A stretch of 64,000 nucleotides of DNA from Phascolarctos cinereus (GCF_002099425.1 NW_018344253.1:1054001-1118000), one strand, 5' to 3'; counted from the first letter of the stretch, positions 12,126-24,545 are shown. Notes: generated by a model not told the origin, from the sequence alone. Numbers and translations: made by a program.

Positions 12126-12299
12126 AATATGAAGGAAGAGAATCCTGACTTGGAAGTCAAGAGGGGTGCTCTGGTCCTGATTTTGTCACTATCTCATTGT
12201 GGAACTTTTGCAAACCCTACTCGCTGGGTTTCAGGGTTTTTTTTTCTTTCATCTATAAAATTAAAATATCCTTATGGTGCAAGACAAGATTCCTGATAA

Positions 12300-12470
12300 G
12301 AGCATCCATTGGGTCTGGCCACTAAGAACCTAGGTTCAAAACCCCAGTTTGCTACTTTCTATCTGTATAAGCCTTTTCTGGATCTCAGTTTTTTCCTTGT
12401 GAAATGAAGGGGTTGGACTGTTCCTAAGGCCCTTTCTAGCATTGCCATTTTAGGATTCTAATGAATTATT
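12300..12470 (+). repeat. CORE-SINE (THER1-like), forward
   Basis: Head fragment, GGTTCAAAACCCCAG box, then GGATCTCAG and AAATGAAGGGGTTGGACTG with the matching tail. Old. Confidence 0.7.
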
Positions 12471-12820
12471 GAACACTCCCGCTATTTGCCAGCAATTATG
12501 CCAAATGTTGTGTTGGGGGAGGGGCAGGCCTTCCAGGAGAGGACTGAATTGGTCAGGTTCAGAAATATACAATTCCTTAATATTTCTTTAACTGGGGAAG
12601 TAAGGCAGACATAGACACAAACAGACAAGGAACTCTGGAAGGGACTTCTGTCATTTAGTCCAACCTTTCATCTTATAGAAATCAATCAGTACCTATTTAT
12701 TGAACTCCTGTGTACCAGGTATTGCTGATCCAAGTACAAAGAATAAAACTGTCTCATATTCACACCACATATTGCAAAGAATGAAACAGGTCCTACTCAC
12801 ATTCTAACTGGAGAGACAAC

Positions 12821-13070
12821 TTTTGTTGCTGTCCAGTCATTTCAGTCACATCCAACTCTTTGTGACCCCATTTGGGGTTTTCTTGGCAAAGATATTGGGG
12901 TAGTTTGCCATTTCCTTCTCCAGCTCATTTTGAAGATGAGGAAACTGAGGCAAAACAGGTTAAGTGATTTGACCAGGGTCACACAGCAGGTAAGTGTTGG
13001 AAGCTGGATTTGAACTCAGGGCTTCCTCACTCCAGGCCCCTCGATTTATCACTTTGCCACCTAGCTGCTC
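12821..13070 (-). repeat. RTE/BovB-tailed SINE nested in L2
   Basis: Plus strand starts at the element's 3' end (TTGTTGCTGTCCAGTCATTT, CAACTCTTTGTGACCCCATT) and ends at its tRNA-like head (GCCACCTAGCTGC). A perfect 12-bp duplication, TGGAGAGACAAC, flanks it at 12809-12820 and 13071-13082. Confidence 0.9.
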
Positions 13071-13248
13071 TGGAGAGACAACACGTAATATGTAAAAACA
13101 CATGCAACATAAATATAATGTTTATTCATGCACATATACGCCAAGTAGTTAAGTACAAGGTAGTTTGGGAGAAAGGTCACTAGCATTTGGGGAGATCAGG
13201 AAAGGCTTCATGAGAAGATGGTTCCTGAGCTGCATTTTAAAAGAAGAG

Positions 13249-13393
13249 AGAGGGGTGGCTAGGTTGCACTGGCCCTGGAGTCAGGAGGACCTGAGTTCAA
13301 GTCTAACCTCAGATCAGACACTTGACACTTACTAGCTGTGTGACCCTGGGCAAGTCACTTAACCCCAATTGCCAAAAAAACAAAAAAAAAACC
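13249..13393 (+). repeat. Short poly-A SINE nested in the same L2
   Basis: GGCTAGGTTGCACTGGCCCT, GGACCTGAGTTCAAGT, TGTGTGACCCTGGGCAAGTC, then an A-rich tail with interruptions. AAAAGAAGAG flanks it on both sides (about 13239-13248 and 13394-13403). Confidence 0.85.
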
Positions 13394-13669
13394 AAAAGAA
13401 GAAGAGGGTGACAAGATGAGGTGAAGACAAGAAGGGGGTGGCATGGGGCACAGCCACTGCAGAGGCATGGAGATAGGGGCATGGAGATAGGAGACGGAGT
13501 GTTGGAGATGAAATGTCTTGAGTGAGGAATAGAGAGAAGGCCAGTTTGATTGGATTTCAGGGTGCGAGAGGAAGCATAACCTCCAGTGAGGCTGGGGTCA
13601 GCATGTAGGGGAGCTTTAAAAGCTCGCTGGAGTTTATAGTTTATCCTAGAGGGTAGATGGATGGATAAG

Positions 13670-13671
<2 letters not shown>

Positions 13672-13733
<62 letters not shown>

Positions 13734-13772
13734 TCTCTCTCTCTCTCTCTCACTCACACACACACACACAAC
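13672..13772. repeat. Compound microsatellite (CA)n(CT)n(CA)n
   Basis: About 60 bp of CA, then CT to about 13751, then a second CA run. No interruption in the first CA block, so it is likely polymorphic. Confidence 0.97.
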
Positions 13773-16500
13773 CTATCTATCCTAGATAGATAAGGAACAG
13801 TAATGATGCAGTAAAGTGCAAATTAAGTAGAGTTACGGGCCAAAATGTGTTGTAAAGATAAATGTTATTGGGGAGTGGAGATTAGAAAGGGGAAGAGATC
13901 AAAGATAGTTTCTGAGGTTTCATGAAGGGAATGGAATTGCCAATAAGTATACCCAGTAGTGTGTAAGTCAAGTCTTAGGTTAAAGTGATCAGGTACGTTT
14001 CATGTTCAGTCACTTCAGTGTGATAACGTGGCGGTTCCTGGGCAGTGCCTCCTGCCTAGCAGATAGGGAGGACACAGAAAAATACAAATCTTGTTGCCTT
14101 TAGATTTTCTGACACCAGTGTACCACCATGGGCACCACTTGGGACCCCTTAATCATGTAAAGCTTTTCTTTCTCCTCCTCATTCTTTTATCTCCACCAGA
14201 GAGGACTCAGCAAAGCCCCTTTGACTGGCAACTTCTTAAATAGTTTGCCTCATTCTAATGCACAGATTTTGCAAAGTCTCTTTGTAAATGGGTCTTGGTA
14301 TTTCATCAGCAGCTCATAAATTTGGGACTTTTCCAAACACAGCCACTCTGCATTTCCTGGCTGGAGCTTCCCCTCCCTCACCCTGGATTTGGATTGTCAG
14401 GAAGGGCAGCACTGGTTCAGTGTCAATTTACTGAGTTACCCACAGGTCTTGGTACCCTCCCCTTCTCACTCCCTCACCCCCAGCCTCCCCCAGGATAAAG
14501 GTCAAAGGGAGATTCGGGTAAGATACAACTAATTTGTCTGTTCTGGATGGTGAGGAGTCTTCCATTACAGTTGGTAAATAGTCCAACACTGAGCCAGGAG
14601 CCCTTTCTCCCCTACAAGGAACACAAGGTCTTTTCTGCTTTTGTTGGTGGCAAGCTGTCTCCTGGAACAGTGAGTAGGGATGAGGGACACAGCTTTTGTC
14701 TATCTAGGTATGGGGATAAGGGCTTGCTATTGAAGTGGTACAACTGCCATCTTACTGACTCTCAGTAGCTTTGGGGCTGCAGTGGGCTGTACATTTATTT
14801 CAGCAGTGTTGATAACCCACCACTGCTGCCTTCATTGCCATTCTCCTTTTCCCCCTTCCCCTGCCAAGAGGAGAAAGAGGAGAGCAGAAAAAACCGGCAG
14901 TGGGAGGTTGGGGGAATGAGATACCCACTTTAGACCGATCTTATACCTGTGTGTCTTCTTTGGCAAGTGATGGGGTTACTTTATGAACTCTCTGAAGATC
15001 AAGACTGATTTTATATACGTGTGTGGTATGTACACATGAATATATACACACATACAGCAATCCCTTTCTTTCCACATGGGGGGGAGGGGGCAGGGAGCAG
15101 GGTTAGGGGCAAGGTACTCCTGATCTAGAAAATCCACATAAAATGTTTTGGCCTTTTCTTTTTACCAGAGAAGTCTGATTTTTTTCACTTTTTCTTTTAT
15201 AGGGTGCTTACAAAACTTTACTGTAAAATTTAGGCTGATATTATATAATACTATACATATATTTTATGCATTTCTGAGTTTCTAAACTTTTTCTGTGTCA
15301 TCTGCTGGCCTTTGTGTGTCATCTTTGGCTTCCACAAAACTCCCCCAAAATTCCCATTTAATTTCTTATGCCAACCTACAGTATGTTGAAACTGAGATGG
15401 GGAAAGTCACAGTGTGGAAGGGATTACTGCGCGCACACACACACACGTATGTACACGTATACATATGTGCATTCGTGTGTGTATGTACAGACTATGTATT
15501 TTTTGTCCTTATGTCTGCAACATAGCAGAGTATCTGGCACGTATTTTATAAGTACTCGTCATACTTAGATAATTTGTTCTGCTTTCCTAAGGCTCTGGAG
15601 TAGGAGTTCTGACCCAAGAAAGGGTTTTCTGTCACCATTCCTCATTCGCTATAACCAACTCAGTGTTTTATGATTGCTGTGGACAGTCATGTTTATTACA
15701 TCAAACTCCACTGAGTTAAAAAAGGAAGCATCCTAGACTTTGCAGCACATTTCCTTAAGAAACTCCAGGCAGGCTTGCCTGTGTTATCTCTCCATAGAGA
15801 TACCAGGGATCTCCCAAAGCCCAAACTGAAAGTGGTGGATCTTCCTGATTTGGATCTACCCAAGGGACCGAGGTTAAGAAGGAAAAACCTGGGTGCGTTA
15901 TGGCCTTCAGCTCCTCAGAGATTGTGCCAAGTACGGCTGTCTTTTGAAGTTCCCTACATGTTTCATAGCACTGAGCACATTTTGCCTACACAACTATTAG
16001 TTGTTGCAATAGAAAACACTGAGAGTTAGGAGACCCCTATTCTGTAACTAACTCATTGTGTGACTTGTGGGAAGCTGCGTCCCCCTCGGGGCTTCCCTTC
16101 CCTTCTCTGCAAAGACAGGAGGCAAATGTTGTCTGAGGTCCAACTCTGATGATCCATGTTGTCTGACCAGTGGTGACCAAAGCCTTATCTTTCCTGAATC
16201 CCTCGGGCTTTCCTCTCTTCCATCTGGTTTTGGTGAGGACTTTCAGATCTAAAAGCTGTATCTTATTCCCTAATCGTAAGGCACAAAAGCCTTGGGACTT
16301 GACTAAAATGGTGGTGTGAACATGGCATAGCTTTCCAGAGTTCAGTAGGGAATGGAAAAACTTAAATAAGATAAGGGGAGTTTTGGAGGAAAGACCATGG
16401 AATGGACTATTTATCCTTTTAGGCCCACAGAATATCAAGAACTGCAGGAATGGGGAAGAAACTGAGGCCAGAGAGGGGAAATGAATTGTCAGTGGTCACT
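13773..16500. other. Intron 1 repeat-poor block C
   Basis: About 2.7 kb with no clear transposon. It holds an imperfect alternating purine-pyrimidine tract at 15428-15490 (GC/CA then GTATGTACACGTATAC). Confidence 0.45.
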
Positions 16501-16504
16501 TAGT

Positions 16505-16742
16505 GTTGTTGTTCAGTCATTTCAGTCACAACTCTTTATTACTCCATTTGGGGTTTTCTTGCCAAAGATACTAGAGGGGTTTACCACTTCCTTTTCCAGC
16601 TCATTTTACAGATGAGGAAACTGAGGCAAACCAGGTTGTAACTTGCCCAGGGTCATATAGCTAGTGTCTGAGATTGAATTTGAACTCAAGACTTCTTGAC
16701 TTCAAGCCTAGTACTTTATCCACTTTGCCACTAGCTGCCCCA
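16505..16742 (-). repeat. RTE/BovB-tailed SINE, reverse
   Basis: TTGTTGTTCAGTCATTTCAG at the left is the complement of a CTGAACAACAACAA-type end. The head GCCACTAGCTGCCCC is at the right, with CAGATGAGGAAACTGAGGCA in between. Confidence 0.88.
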
Positions 16743-16837
16743 TTAAAGAATTGGAGATTGGCACTTGTTACCATAGAAAACTAGAATCATGGTGGCAAGA
16801 GGGAGAGAGAGATTTTGAAGAAAGGGTCCATCTTTCT

Positions 16838-17296
16838 TTTTTTTCCTTCCTTTTTTATTAATTTATTTATTTTTAGTTTTCAATAATCACTTCTGTAAGC
16901 TTTTGAGTTTTAAATTTTCTCCCTTCCCTTCCCGCCTCCCTCCCCAAGATGGCATACAGTCTGATATAGGCTCTACATATACATTTCTATTAAATATATT
17001 TTCATATTAGTCATGTTGTAAAGAAGAATTAGAACCAATAACAGGAACCACAAGAAAGAAGAAACAAAACAAAAAAGAAGAAAAAAAAAGAGAACAAATA
17101 GTATGCTTCCATCTGCTTTCAAATTCTGTAGTTCTTTCTCTAATTGTGGATAGCATTTTCCGTCATGAGACTTTTGGAGATGTCTTAGGTCCTTGCATTG
17201 CTGAGTAGAGCTAAGTCTATCAAAGTTAGTCATCACACAGCATGGCTGTTAACTGTGTACAATGTTCTCCTGGTTCTGCTCACTTCACTCATCAGT
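16838..17296 (-). repeat. L1 LINE 3' end, 5'-truncated, reverse
   Basis: T-rich left end, then the reverse of an L1 3' UTR and ORF2 end (TCCTGGTTCTGCTCACTTCA at the right). A 16-bp duplication AAGGGTCCATCTTTCT at 16822-16837 and 17297-17312 marks a clean target-primed insertion. Confidence 0.92.
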
Positions 17297-17312
17297 AAGG
17301 GTCCATCTTTCT

Positions 17313-18360
17313 GGAGTGGTTTAGGTGAAGTTCTCCTCAGAGTTCCAGGGGGAAGGAAGGATCAGGTGAATTTCTGAAATCCTTTGTAACTTGAGGGGTC
17401 TGGGCCTGGGGATTTAAGTTATCCAAGAGTGGATTGTGTCTGTCCATCTTGAAAGCACAGCTCACTGGAATACACAATAAGTTCTTGAGAGCTACAGAAG
17501 CAGAGCACACCTGAATACGCAATGAGTTCTTGAGAGGTACTGCTCACTTAGCCTAGAGCTCCAGAATTCTGTACAAGAAGATACAAAGAGCAGCATTTTT
17601 CTCTGAAAGTGGAACTCCTGGCCTTAGAACAGTAACAGTGCATGTGGAAGGTCATGGGTGACTACAGGTTCCTGCTTGCTATGTTCTTCCACATTCCAAG
17701 CCAATGCAGCATGCTGGGATTTCTAGGCAACATCTCCCACAGCAGAGAGTGCTATGGGGTTACATAAGTGGTATTGGAACCTAGTATCATTAGGGAACAA
17801 CTCATAGCTCATACTTCTGAAACCTTTTAAGGTTTTCCAAAGTTCTTTCCTCCCAATAACCCTGGCAGGTAAGTAGGGCAATCTTTTACAGGTGAGGAAA
17901 CCAAGGGTCAAAGCCAGAACTTGAATTGAGTTTTTCTAATTCCCAAGTCTAGTACTTTCTCCAGTATATCATCCTGCTAAATTGTGTGTGGGGGGGTGGG
18001 GGGTGGGGAACCTTCTTGCTAAATTCTTTCTCATTACTCTTCCTTATGCTCTACTTGTCCCTCTTGTCAAACTTGGCTCAAAATTCATAGCGTCTAGAAA
18101 GCCTTTCCTGAATAAACCACAATTTGCCCCAATTCTTTCTTTGTTTAATGCCTTTCTATGTGAATATAATCTGTTTTTCATACACATATATCTGTATATA
18201 AACACATATGCCTACACTCTTATTTCTTTGTTGTTTTTATTCCTAAGTATTCCCAAGTTTTGTTTTTGTTTTGTTTTGTTTTTAAAACTTAGAATGTGCT
18301 TTCATACAATATGTGCGCTATTTCTGTTGTGTGCTATCCGGGGTTTTTATCTACTGGGGG
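17313..18360. other. Intron 1 block D with old repeat traces
   Basis: A reverse MIR-type fragment lies at about 17805-17975 (TTTACAGGTGAGGAAACCAA) and an L2-like 3' UTR trace at about 18020-18180 (AGAAAGCCTTTCCTGAATAA). The rest, including a T-rich GTTTTGTTTT run near 18260-18290, is unassigned. Confidence 0.5.
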
Positions 18361-18362
18361 GT

Positions 18363-18530
18363 GGGTCAGGAGGTAGGTTCTAGTCCTAGCTTTGCTAGGT
18401 GATCTTGGGCAAATCACTGAATTTCCATACCTCACTTTTCTCCTCTGTAAAACAAGATAGTTGCACCAGAGAATCTTCTAGAGCCCCTTTTCTGCTCTTA
18501 CCTCACCCCCAACATTCTAGGATAGTCAAG
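18363..18530 (+). repeat. CORE-SINE, forward
   Basis: GGTTCTAGTCCTAGC box, GATCTTGGGCAAATCACTGA and TCTCCTCTGTAAAACAAGAT, with a THER1-like tail. Confidence 0.7.
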
Positions 18531-19009
18531 TTTTCCTTGCTCATTGGCTTATTGTAGTTTGGCTGTGCTATTGATGGCCTATTTACAGTGATTTATACTG
18601 TCGAAGCCAATTAAATTCAATAAAAATTTATTAAGCATCTGTCACATCCAGTGCCCTGACTCCAATCTAGGATGCTAGCCATGTGGTCCTGTAGTTACAA
18701 TGGAGTATGAGTGATGAAAGGATGGCTGGTGCCAACCGCACATTAAGTAGGACTTTGTTACCTTAGAATGGAGCATCTAGAGGCCAGGGTACCTCTTAGG
18801 TACAAGATGATCATAGATTTAGAGCATGGTTGGGTTGGGGGGGAAGGAGTGGTGGTGTTCAGGGAGAGGTGATACTTGGTGGATTCTTCCACAGGGAATA
18901 AATGGTACCTGTCAGCCAGTCCTTATGGTGGGCAGTCCTTGTGGAAGGAATCTTTGCCTCTTCAAAGGAGAAACTGTGTCTGGTAGAGAAGTAAGTTCAT
19001 TTGTCTAGG

Positions 19010-19232
19010 CCGGGGATTCCCCCCTTTTTTGTGACCATCACCCCTTTGGCAGTCAGATGAAACCTCTGGGCCCTTCTCAGAACAATTTTTTTTAATCATC
19101 ATTCACGAGAATGCTAAAATTTCACTTAGAGGTTAGTGATAATAAAGTTAGAATTCTTTTTCCAACCAAGTTCATGGATCCCCTGAAATATATTCACGCA
19201 CCCCTATGGATCCCAGGTTAAGAACTCCAGGC
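19010..19232 (+). mobile_element. Non-autonomous DNA transposon, probably hAT-like (copy 1)
   Basis: The copy ends in GGATCCCAGGTTAAGAACTC. Copies at about 29185-29402 and 33555-33810 (reverse) share the interior (CCATCACCCCTTTGGCAGTC, TTCTCAGAACAATTTTTTTT, AAATTTCACTTAGAGGTTAG). The GTTCTTAACCT-type ends are inverted repeats. The superfamily assignment is from memory. Confidence 0.6.
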
Positions 19233-19239
19233 CTAAAAG

Positions 19240-20900
19240 TAGGTGTGGGGGGGTGGCACTTGCTAAGGCTTTATTGGAACCCTAGACAGGTGGTATGGTC
19301 AGGATAATGGGCCCTTTGAGCCCCACTTTGGGTCTTTCAGCAGCTGCCAACAGTACTACCCACCCACCCATCAGTCTAGCAGCCCTAAAAATGAAAAAGG
19401 AAATAAGGCCTAGCCTTGCAGCCAGCTACAAAGAGCAAATCGCTGGATCTGTTTGGTTAATTTAACAGATTAAGCCAGTTGTTAAACTGACCAATTTAAA
19501 AAATGCCAAACTTGCCAGCAGTTTTGCAAGCCTCTGATGTGAGCTCCTCCCTCCTATCCCCCCTTCTCCTCTACCCCTCCCCCCCCCCGGGACGGGGTGC
19601 CCGGACTCCTTGGGAGAAGTGTTATGGGCAGGAGGAGGTGGGGTTGGGGAGAGGGATGCTGGGGTTCTGGAACAACCCTGGGGGCTTGGAAGACGGTTGG
19701 TTTCCCCCCCCCCCCAAATTCCTTCTTAAAACAAAAGGCTCTTATTTAGTAAACACCAGCACACACCTCCGGGAAGGAGTTTCTCCAGCTCACTCCCGGA
19801 TAACCTGAGACTTCATTTTCTTCTTCTTGTCCCCCTTCCTTGGGTTGCTTTGTTTTGTAGGTGTAATTTTGGAGTGGGTGGGTGGGATCCTCTCTGTGTG
19901 TTTTTGTTGTCGTGTTTCAGCCCTGGAGGTCCTGTAGGGAAAAGACATTCAGCCCTGTCTGCTCCACTTCTCTGCTAATTGCCTCCTTACCTTTATTGAA
20001 CAAGGTTGGAGGATTTCTTTTTATAATGGTTTTCCAAGGCACTGAGGAGGCTGCTAAGTGGATCCCTGCTGTATCTCTGGGGCAGCGCCCAGGACGAGTC
20101 TCTACTTGGGACTTCAGCATAGGACCTTGTTTGACAAGCTCCAGAAGCCTGTCTGGGAGGGAAGGGGGTGGGGTGGGGGTGGCCCAGGAAATGTGGGGGA
20201 GGGGAAAGTAGTGGGCTGAGCTTAGCCAAGCTGGAGAGCAAGTCTTGGGTTACATGTCTCCCAGTGAGTCTGGGTTGCTTTCACCCTCTTTCCCCACTCC
20301 AATCTCAGATCAAAACAGCCTCCTTGGGGAACAGGGAAATACCTCTCCTGATAGTGCCACCAGTGAGTAAACAGTGGAGGCCTCTGGCTGTGTTGGAAGG
20401 AGCAGAGCTGGAATGCAGAACATTTCATTTTAGGGCTGGACTTAGGTTTCTACTTCTTTCGATATTTGCAAATTTGAAACAAATGCCCTCATTTAGCAGC
20501 AGGCAGGCTGGGCTATAAACAGGAGCTGTTTATGGGCGTTTATGGTAGTCACAGGTATTTGTGGAGAGACCCCATCAGGTCTGGGGAGGGGAGGGTTTAT
20601 GGCTAGGTGGGCTGGAAAGAGAGGGAGAGATCCCAGCCAGGTCTCCCGTGGAAGGTTGTTGTGAGGTGGGTGATGCCATAAAAGTAATTACAGCCTCCTG
20701 ACCCCCAGGAAGGAGCCCCTTCTGGAGGACAAAGGGGATTGGGATGGTGCTGGCCCCTGGGGGGTTGGGATTTGGGGGCCTTCTTCCCCCATAGCAGGCA
20801 GGCAGCCAGCCTAAGCTCTCCAGTTTCTTATGTGTCCGCCTATTTCCAGGACCAGTAATGACCATTAAATTTACTTTATGACCCTGGACTTAGAAACAAT
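19240..20900. other. Intron 1 repeat-poor block E
   Basis: No transposon recognised in about 1.7 kb. An AT-rich stretch at 19430-19510 (GGTTAATTTAACAGATTAAG) and a GC-rich, C-homopolymer-bearing part at 19555-19715 are visible. Candidate conserved non-coding DNA, not demonstrated. Confidence 0.45.
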
Positions 20901-21109
20901 TGATGCTAGTCCTTTTCCTGGTCTTTAGGGGTTTAGGACTGGGAGGAAGAAGGTGGGGTGCCCATTTTCCTTTTGGTTTCTAAAAGGGGTATTTTTGAAG
21001 TTATGGCTGAAGTAAGATGCTCTTATTTGAGATCTGTCAAGTGTGCTTTCAGTGGGTGCAGGTAAACTAGAATAATTTTGAGCTACAGTTAAAAGCCAAA
21101 GGCTTCTAG

Positions 21110-21212
21110 CTGGAAAGGACCTTAGGCCATCTAATCTAAACAAACTCCCTCCCATTTACAGATGAGGAGATAGAAACAGAGAGGTTTAGTAATTTGCCAA
21201 GGCTCACACAGG
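21110..21212 (-). repeat. MIR-type SINE fragment, reverse
   Basis: GGAAAGGACCTTAGGCCATC and TTTACAGATGAGGAGATAGA followed by GCTCACACAGG. Confidence 0.7.
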
Positions 21213-21291
21213 TTTTCCATTGTTGTTTCTCATCCCACTTCTCTTGATAAACAGCATAGCTCTAATGTTAATACTCACCATATTTCACCAT

Positions 21292-21390
21292 AGAGAATTT
21301 AAATTTAAATAAAATTTAATTTAAATAATTTAAATTTAATTTAAATTATTTAATTATTTAAATGATTTAATGTAAATCATTTAAATAAAA
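21292..21390. repeat. AT-rich self-complementary repeat (TTTAAATT)n
   Basis: About 100 bp made of ATTTAAATTTAAATAAAATT-like units with no G or C until near 21354. Each unit is close to its own reverse complement, so hairpins and cruciforms are possible. Confidence 0.9.
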
Positions 21391-21499
21391 ACTTTTCACT
21401 GTTGCAGTTACTCAGCAAATATCATTTCCTTCCACAATGGTTATATTATAGCCAGCAGGGGAACTTCTGACCTCCAAAAAGCACCCTGGGACTTCTACT

Positions 21500-21640
21500 C
21501 TTGGCTTTTTCTTGACTATCATCCCTCAGCTCTTTTCACCATTTGAATTCCTACCCATCACTTAAAGCCTACTCAAATGCCCCCTCCTCCATGAAGCCTT
21601 CCAACATTAGCCACTCCCCCAAATCACTCATTCATATCAT
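21500..21640 (+). repeat. L2 LINE 3' UTR fragment
   Basis: CACTTAAAGCCTACTCAAAT, CTCCTCCATGAAGCCTTCCA: the standard wording of the L2 3' end. Confidence 0.75.
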
Positions 21641-21649
21641 GGTTGGACA

Positions 21650-21860
21650 TGTGATTTTATTGGTATGGGGAACTCCCCAGTGTGGACCCTTCCTCTACCA
21701 ATGCAGGGTAACACCTTCTCTTGCAATTTTTTGTCTTGAGAGTTGCCTAGAGTACCGAAGAGATTAAGTAACTTGCCTAGGATCACAGTTATTATGTATC
21801 AGAGGCGTAACTTGAACCCAAGTCTTCCTGTCTCCTGGGTCATCCCATTCCATCTACTGC
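21650..21860 (-). repeat. Marsupial SINE with MIR-like core, reverse
   Basis: TTTATTGGTATGGGGAACTC, CTACCAATGCAGGGTAACAC, then GAGAGTTGCCTAGAGTACCG and GTAACTTGCCTAGGATCACA. A second copy of this longer family lies at 54160-54415. I do not know its family name. Confidence 0.65.
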
Positions 21861-21869
21861 GTGTCCTTG

Positions 21870-24335
21870 TGTGTGTTGTGTAATAAATAGTGGGCTGCAT
21901 TGAGATCAGGGACCTAAACTTTCTCACCCGGTATCAAACACAGTAGCTTCACATTGGGCGCATTTTATTGTTGAGATACTTATTAAGCTTCTATTTAATG
22001 TTCTTTCCTCGGTTTAGTTGTGGAGAGAAGACAGAGGCATTAGAACCTCTAGAAGAAATTCTAGGCTCTAGAAGTATCAAGGTAGGGAAAGACCCTGCTT
22101 AATGGGCTACCAAGGGCCTGGGGTGCTTGGGACAAGAGGGTAGGCGGGATTGAGCTGTGTGTTGAGTGAGCTTGTGAGGGGCCTTTGCCCTCCTCCTTGA
22201 GGCACCATGTGGGGACACCAGAACCATTCAGTCTCATTAGTTATCTTGCCTTCCCCAGAGTCCAAGTGGTTCTTAGGGCTAGGAGCTTTGTATTTGGTTG
22301 AGATTGTGTGTTTGGCCTGAGATACTGGCATTTCAGGAGGAGGTGTTTTTCCACTGTGGGTGGATTTCAAGATCTGGATGGTCCCCAGTATTTTTTTTTC
22401 CTTAGACTGCAGCATGGATTTATCACTTAAGCCCTCCTGAACATTCACCCCTTGCTTCCTGGGCACCTCATCCGTCTCTGCCTGGCAGTTAGTTACAGCC
22501 CTAGCTTTTCACCTGGAAGGGTGTGCCAGTTGGGGCCAGCCTTGGTGTGGAGGAGCTCTCTGACTCATTATCAGATCAAGCATTTAGCTTTGACTGCAGA
22601 GCCCTGGGGGTCTGGTAGCCTGGGCCTGATAGCTTGTGAAGTCGGAATGTGGAGGTCTTTTCTCTCCTCCCTTTCCCCTGGGAATGTTAGGGAGATGAAT
22701 AAAGTATTGTAGGTTAGGGCTTTTAACTGCTGGGAAGAAAGGTGTCAGAGATTTTTCTCTGAGGTCTGTCTCCCTCTCCATTCTAGCTAGTTTCCTGCTG
22801 CCCTTTGATATACTAGTAAAGGCATTTTTAGTGGGCTATTTTGAGGCAGAACCCTTAAGCCTTGATGTGAAATGCCTGCATCTGGGGGAAGCCAATCCTC
22901 TCAACCCGAGGGCGGTGGGGGGTGGAGAAGGTAATGAAGCCCCAAAGACTCTACTCACTTCTACTCAATTGTGTAAATGCCTACTATGTGCTGAGCAGTC
23001 ATGGGGCCGGCCCTTGGGAACCCTGATTGCATTCGTTGAGTTCTGCTGACTTCTTGGTTTGGCTTTAGTTCATTCCTTTGGTCTCCCCACCCCAACCCCC
23101 CAGCCTTTGATGCCTTGTTTACATCTACGGCCAGAAAAATTTGGACAGGATTTGTAAGGACTTAACTGGGTCTCTTTCCAGTTCCTACCCTCATAGGTGG
23201 AAACTGTGGCAGTTGAATTAATTGCTGGCTTGTAGGATCATGGTGAGCTGTTGATCAGGTTGACAAGCTAACAAACTCCCCTGAGCCCCAAGTTGGAAAT
23301 GTGCTGAAGGTTGCTCTTATGTGCTTGGCAAATTGTTTCCCCGCTACGCTCAAGGAGAATTTAGATAGGGAAAAACAAGGTGTGAATTTGGTTTTTTATG
23401 CTGTATCTGTTTTTGTAGCTTTCAGTTAAGTCGGGTTTAGGTCTGCAGGAGTTAGGCTTTTCAGGTAGATCCTTCTTTCCTCTGCATCTGGTAGGGAAAA
23501 AAGGAGGAGGGGTTGGCTTTTGGGAGCTGGGAGATGTTTGCTCTTGAATACAGGATGTGTGGTGACTGGATGAGATCCCACAGCCCATTGAGATGCCTGT
23601 GACCAGCCCCTTTCATTAGATCAAAGCAATACCTTTTGTTTTTCCAATGATACTCTCCACCCTGGAGCCAGAGCTATAAAGCACTGAACTCGGATGGTCT
23701 CCATCTGGGCTGCTGAGGAGGGGGTCGAGGGGGTTGGGAGATGTCATTCCCTGTGGATTTGAACTTCCTGCTAGTTGTCCGTCCTGGGCACTTACTGCTT
23801 TTTCAAGAATCTGTCTGGTTTAGCCTGACCAGGCCCCAGCAGGCGCCATGTCATGCCATGCCATGCCATGCCATGCCTCAGATAGGGTAGCTCCTCCTGA
23901 GCCCTGCCCAGTTTGGATGCTAGGCTGGGGAGACAAGCCGTCCTATGTGGCTGGTTTTCACTCCGGGCTACATGTTTTGTTGCTGAATCATTTGCATTCA
24001 TTTAAAGTAGTAGAGGGTGAGTGATATTTCAGGCTTTAGTACTGGGTTGCTAGAAGACTTCTTTTCCGTCTTTAGACCTCATTAAGAATTCAGAGGGCAG
24101 CGGTATGGGGTCTGTAACTGCTCGCCCTAGGGCAGTCCATTCAAAGCTTGCTTAACTTCTGACTGCCTTGGGCAGAGGCCAGCTACTAAAATATGAAAAC
24201 TGTTTGCCCAGCAGCCCCCAGAGTCTGGCCAGACTGCCCTAGCCAAAGAAAACACACATTTATAATCCATTATGGAGCCTCATCTAAAGTCTTTTTACTC
24301 CTCAAAAGTCTTTGTCTCTTCTCCAGCAGTCTGGG
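21870..24335. other. Intron 1 repeat-poor block F
   Basis: About 2.4 kb without a clear transposon; one small (CCATG)n run at 23846-23877. It is the largest such block in the left half of intron 1 and a reasonable place to look for an enhancer. Confidence 0.45.
23846..23877. repeat. (CCATG)6 short tandem repeat
   Basis: Six near-perfect CCATG units (second one TCATG). Confidence 0.95.
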
Positions 24336-24339
24336 TCAG

Positions 24340-24545
24340 TCAGCTAACATTTTTTAAGTGACCACTACGTGCCAGGCTCTGTGCTAACTAAACACTAGGG
24401 ATGCAAAAAGAGGTAAAAGACAGTCCCTGCTCTCAAGGAGCTAACGGTCTAATGGGAGAGACAGCCTATAAACAAAATGTAGACAGGATAAATTGGAGGT
24501 AATCAGCGGAGAGAAAGCACTAGCGTTAAGGGAGACTTTCCTCTT
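24340..24545 (-). repeat. L2 LINE 3' end, reverse
   Basis: GACCACTACGTGCCAGGCTC, AGACAGTCCCTGCTCTCAAG and CTAACGGTCTAATGGGAGAG are the reverse of the L2 3' UTR end. Confidence 0.75.

Larger units (their letters stand above)
12680..13670 (-). repeat. L2 LINE 3' end, reverse, split by two SINEs
   Basis: Segments 12680-12820, 13083-13240 and 13404-13670 together read like a reverse L2 end: ACCTATTTATTGAACTCC, CATTCTAACTGGAGAGACAA, GATCAGGAAAGGCTTCATGA, AGGCATGGAGATAGGAGACG, CTCGCTGGAGTTTATAG. The SINEs at 12821-13070 and about 13249-13393 were inserted into it later. Confidence 0.75.

Noticed and set aside
21900-24335. Small gene nested in intron 1
   Set aside because: Short frames only, without family resemblance or plausible exon chain.
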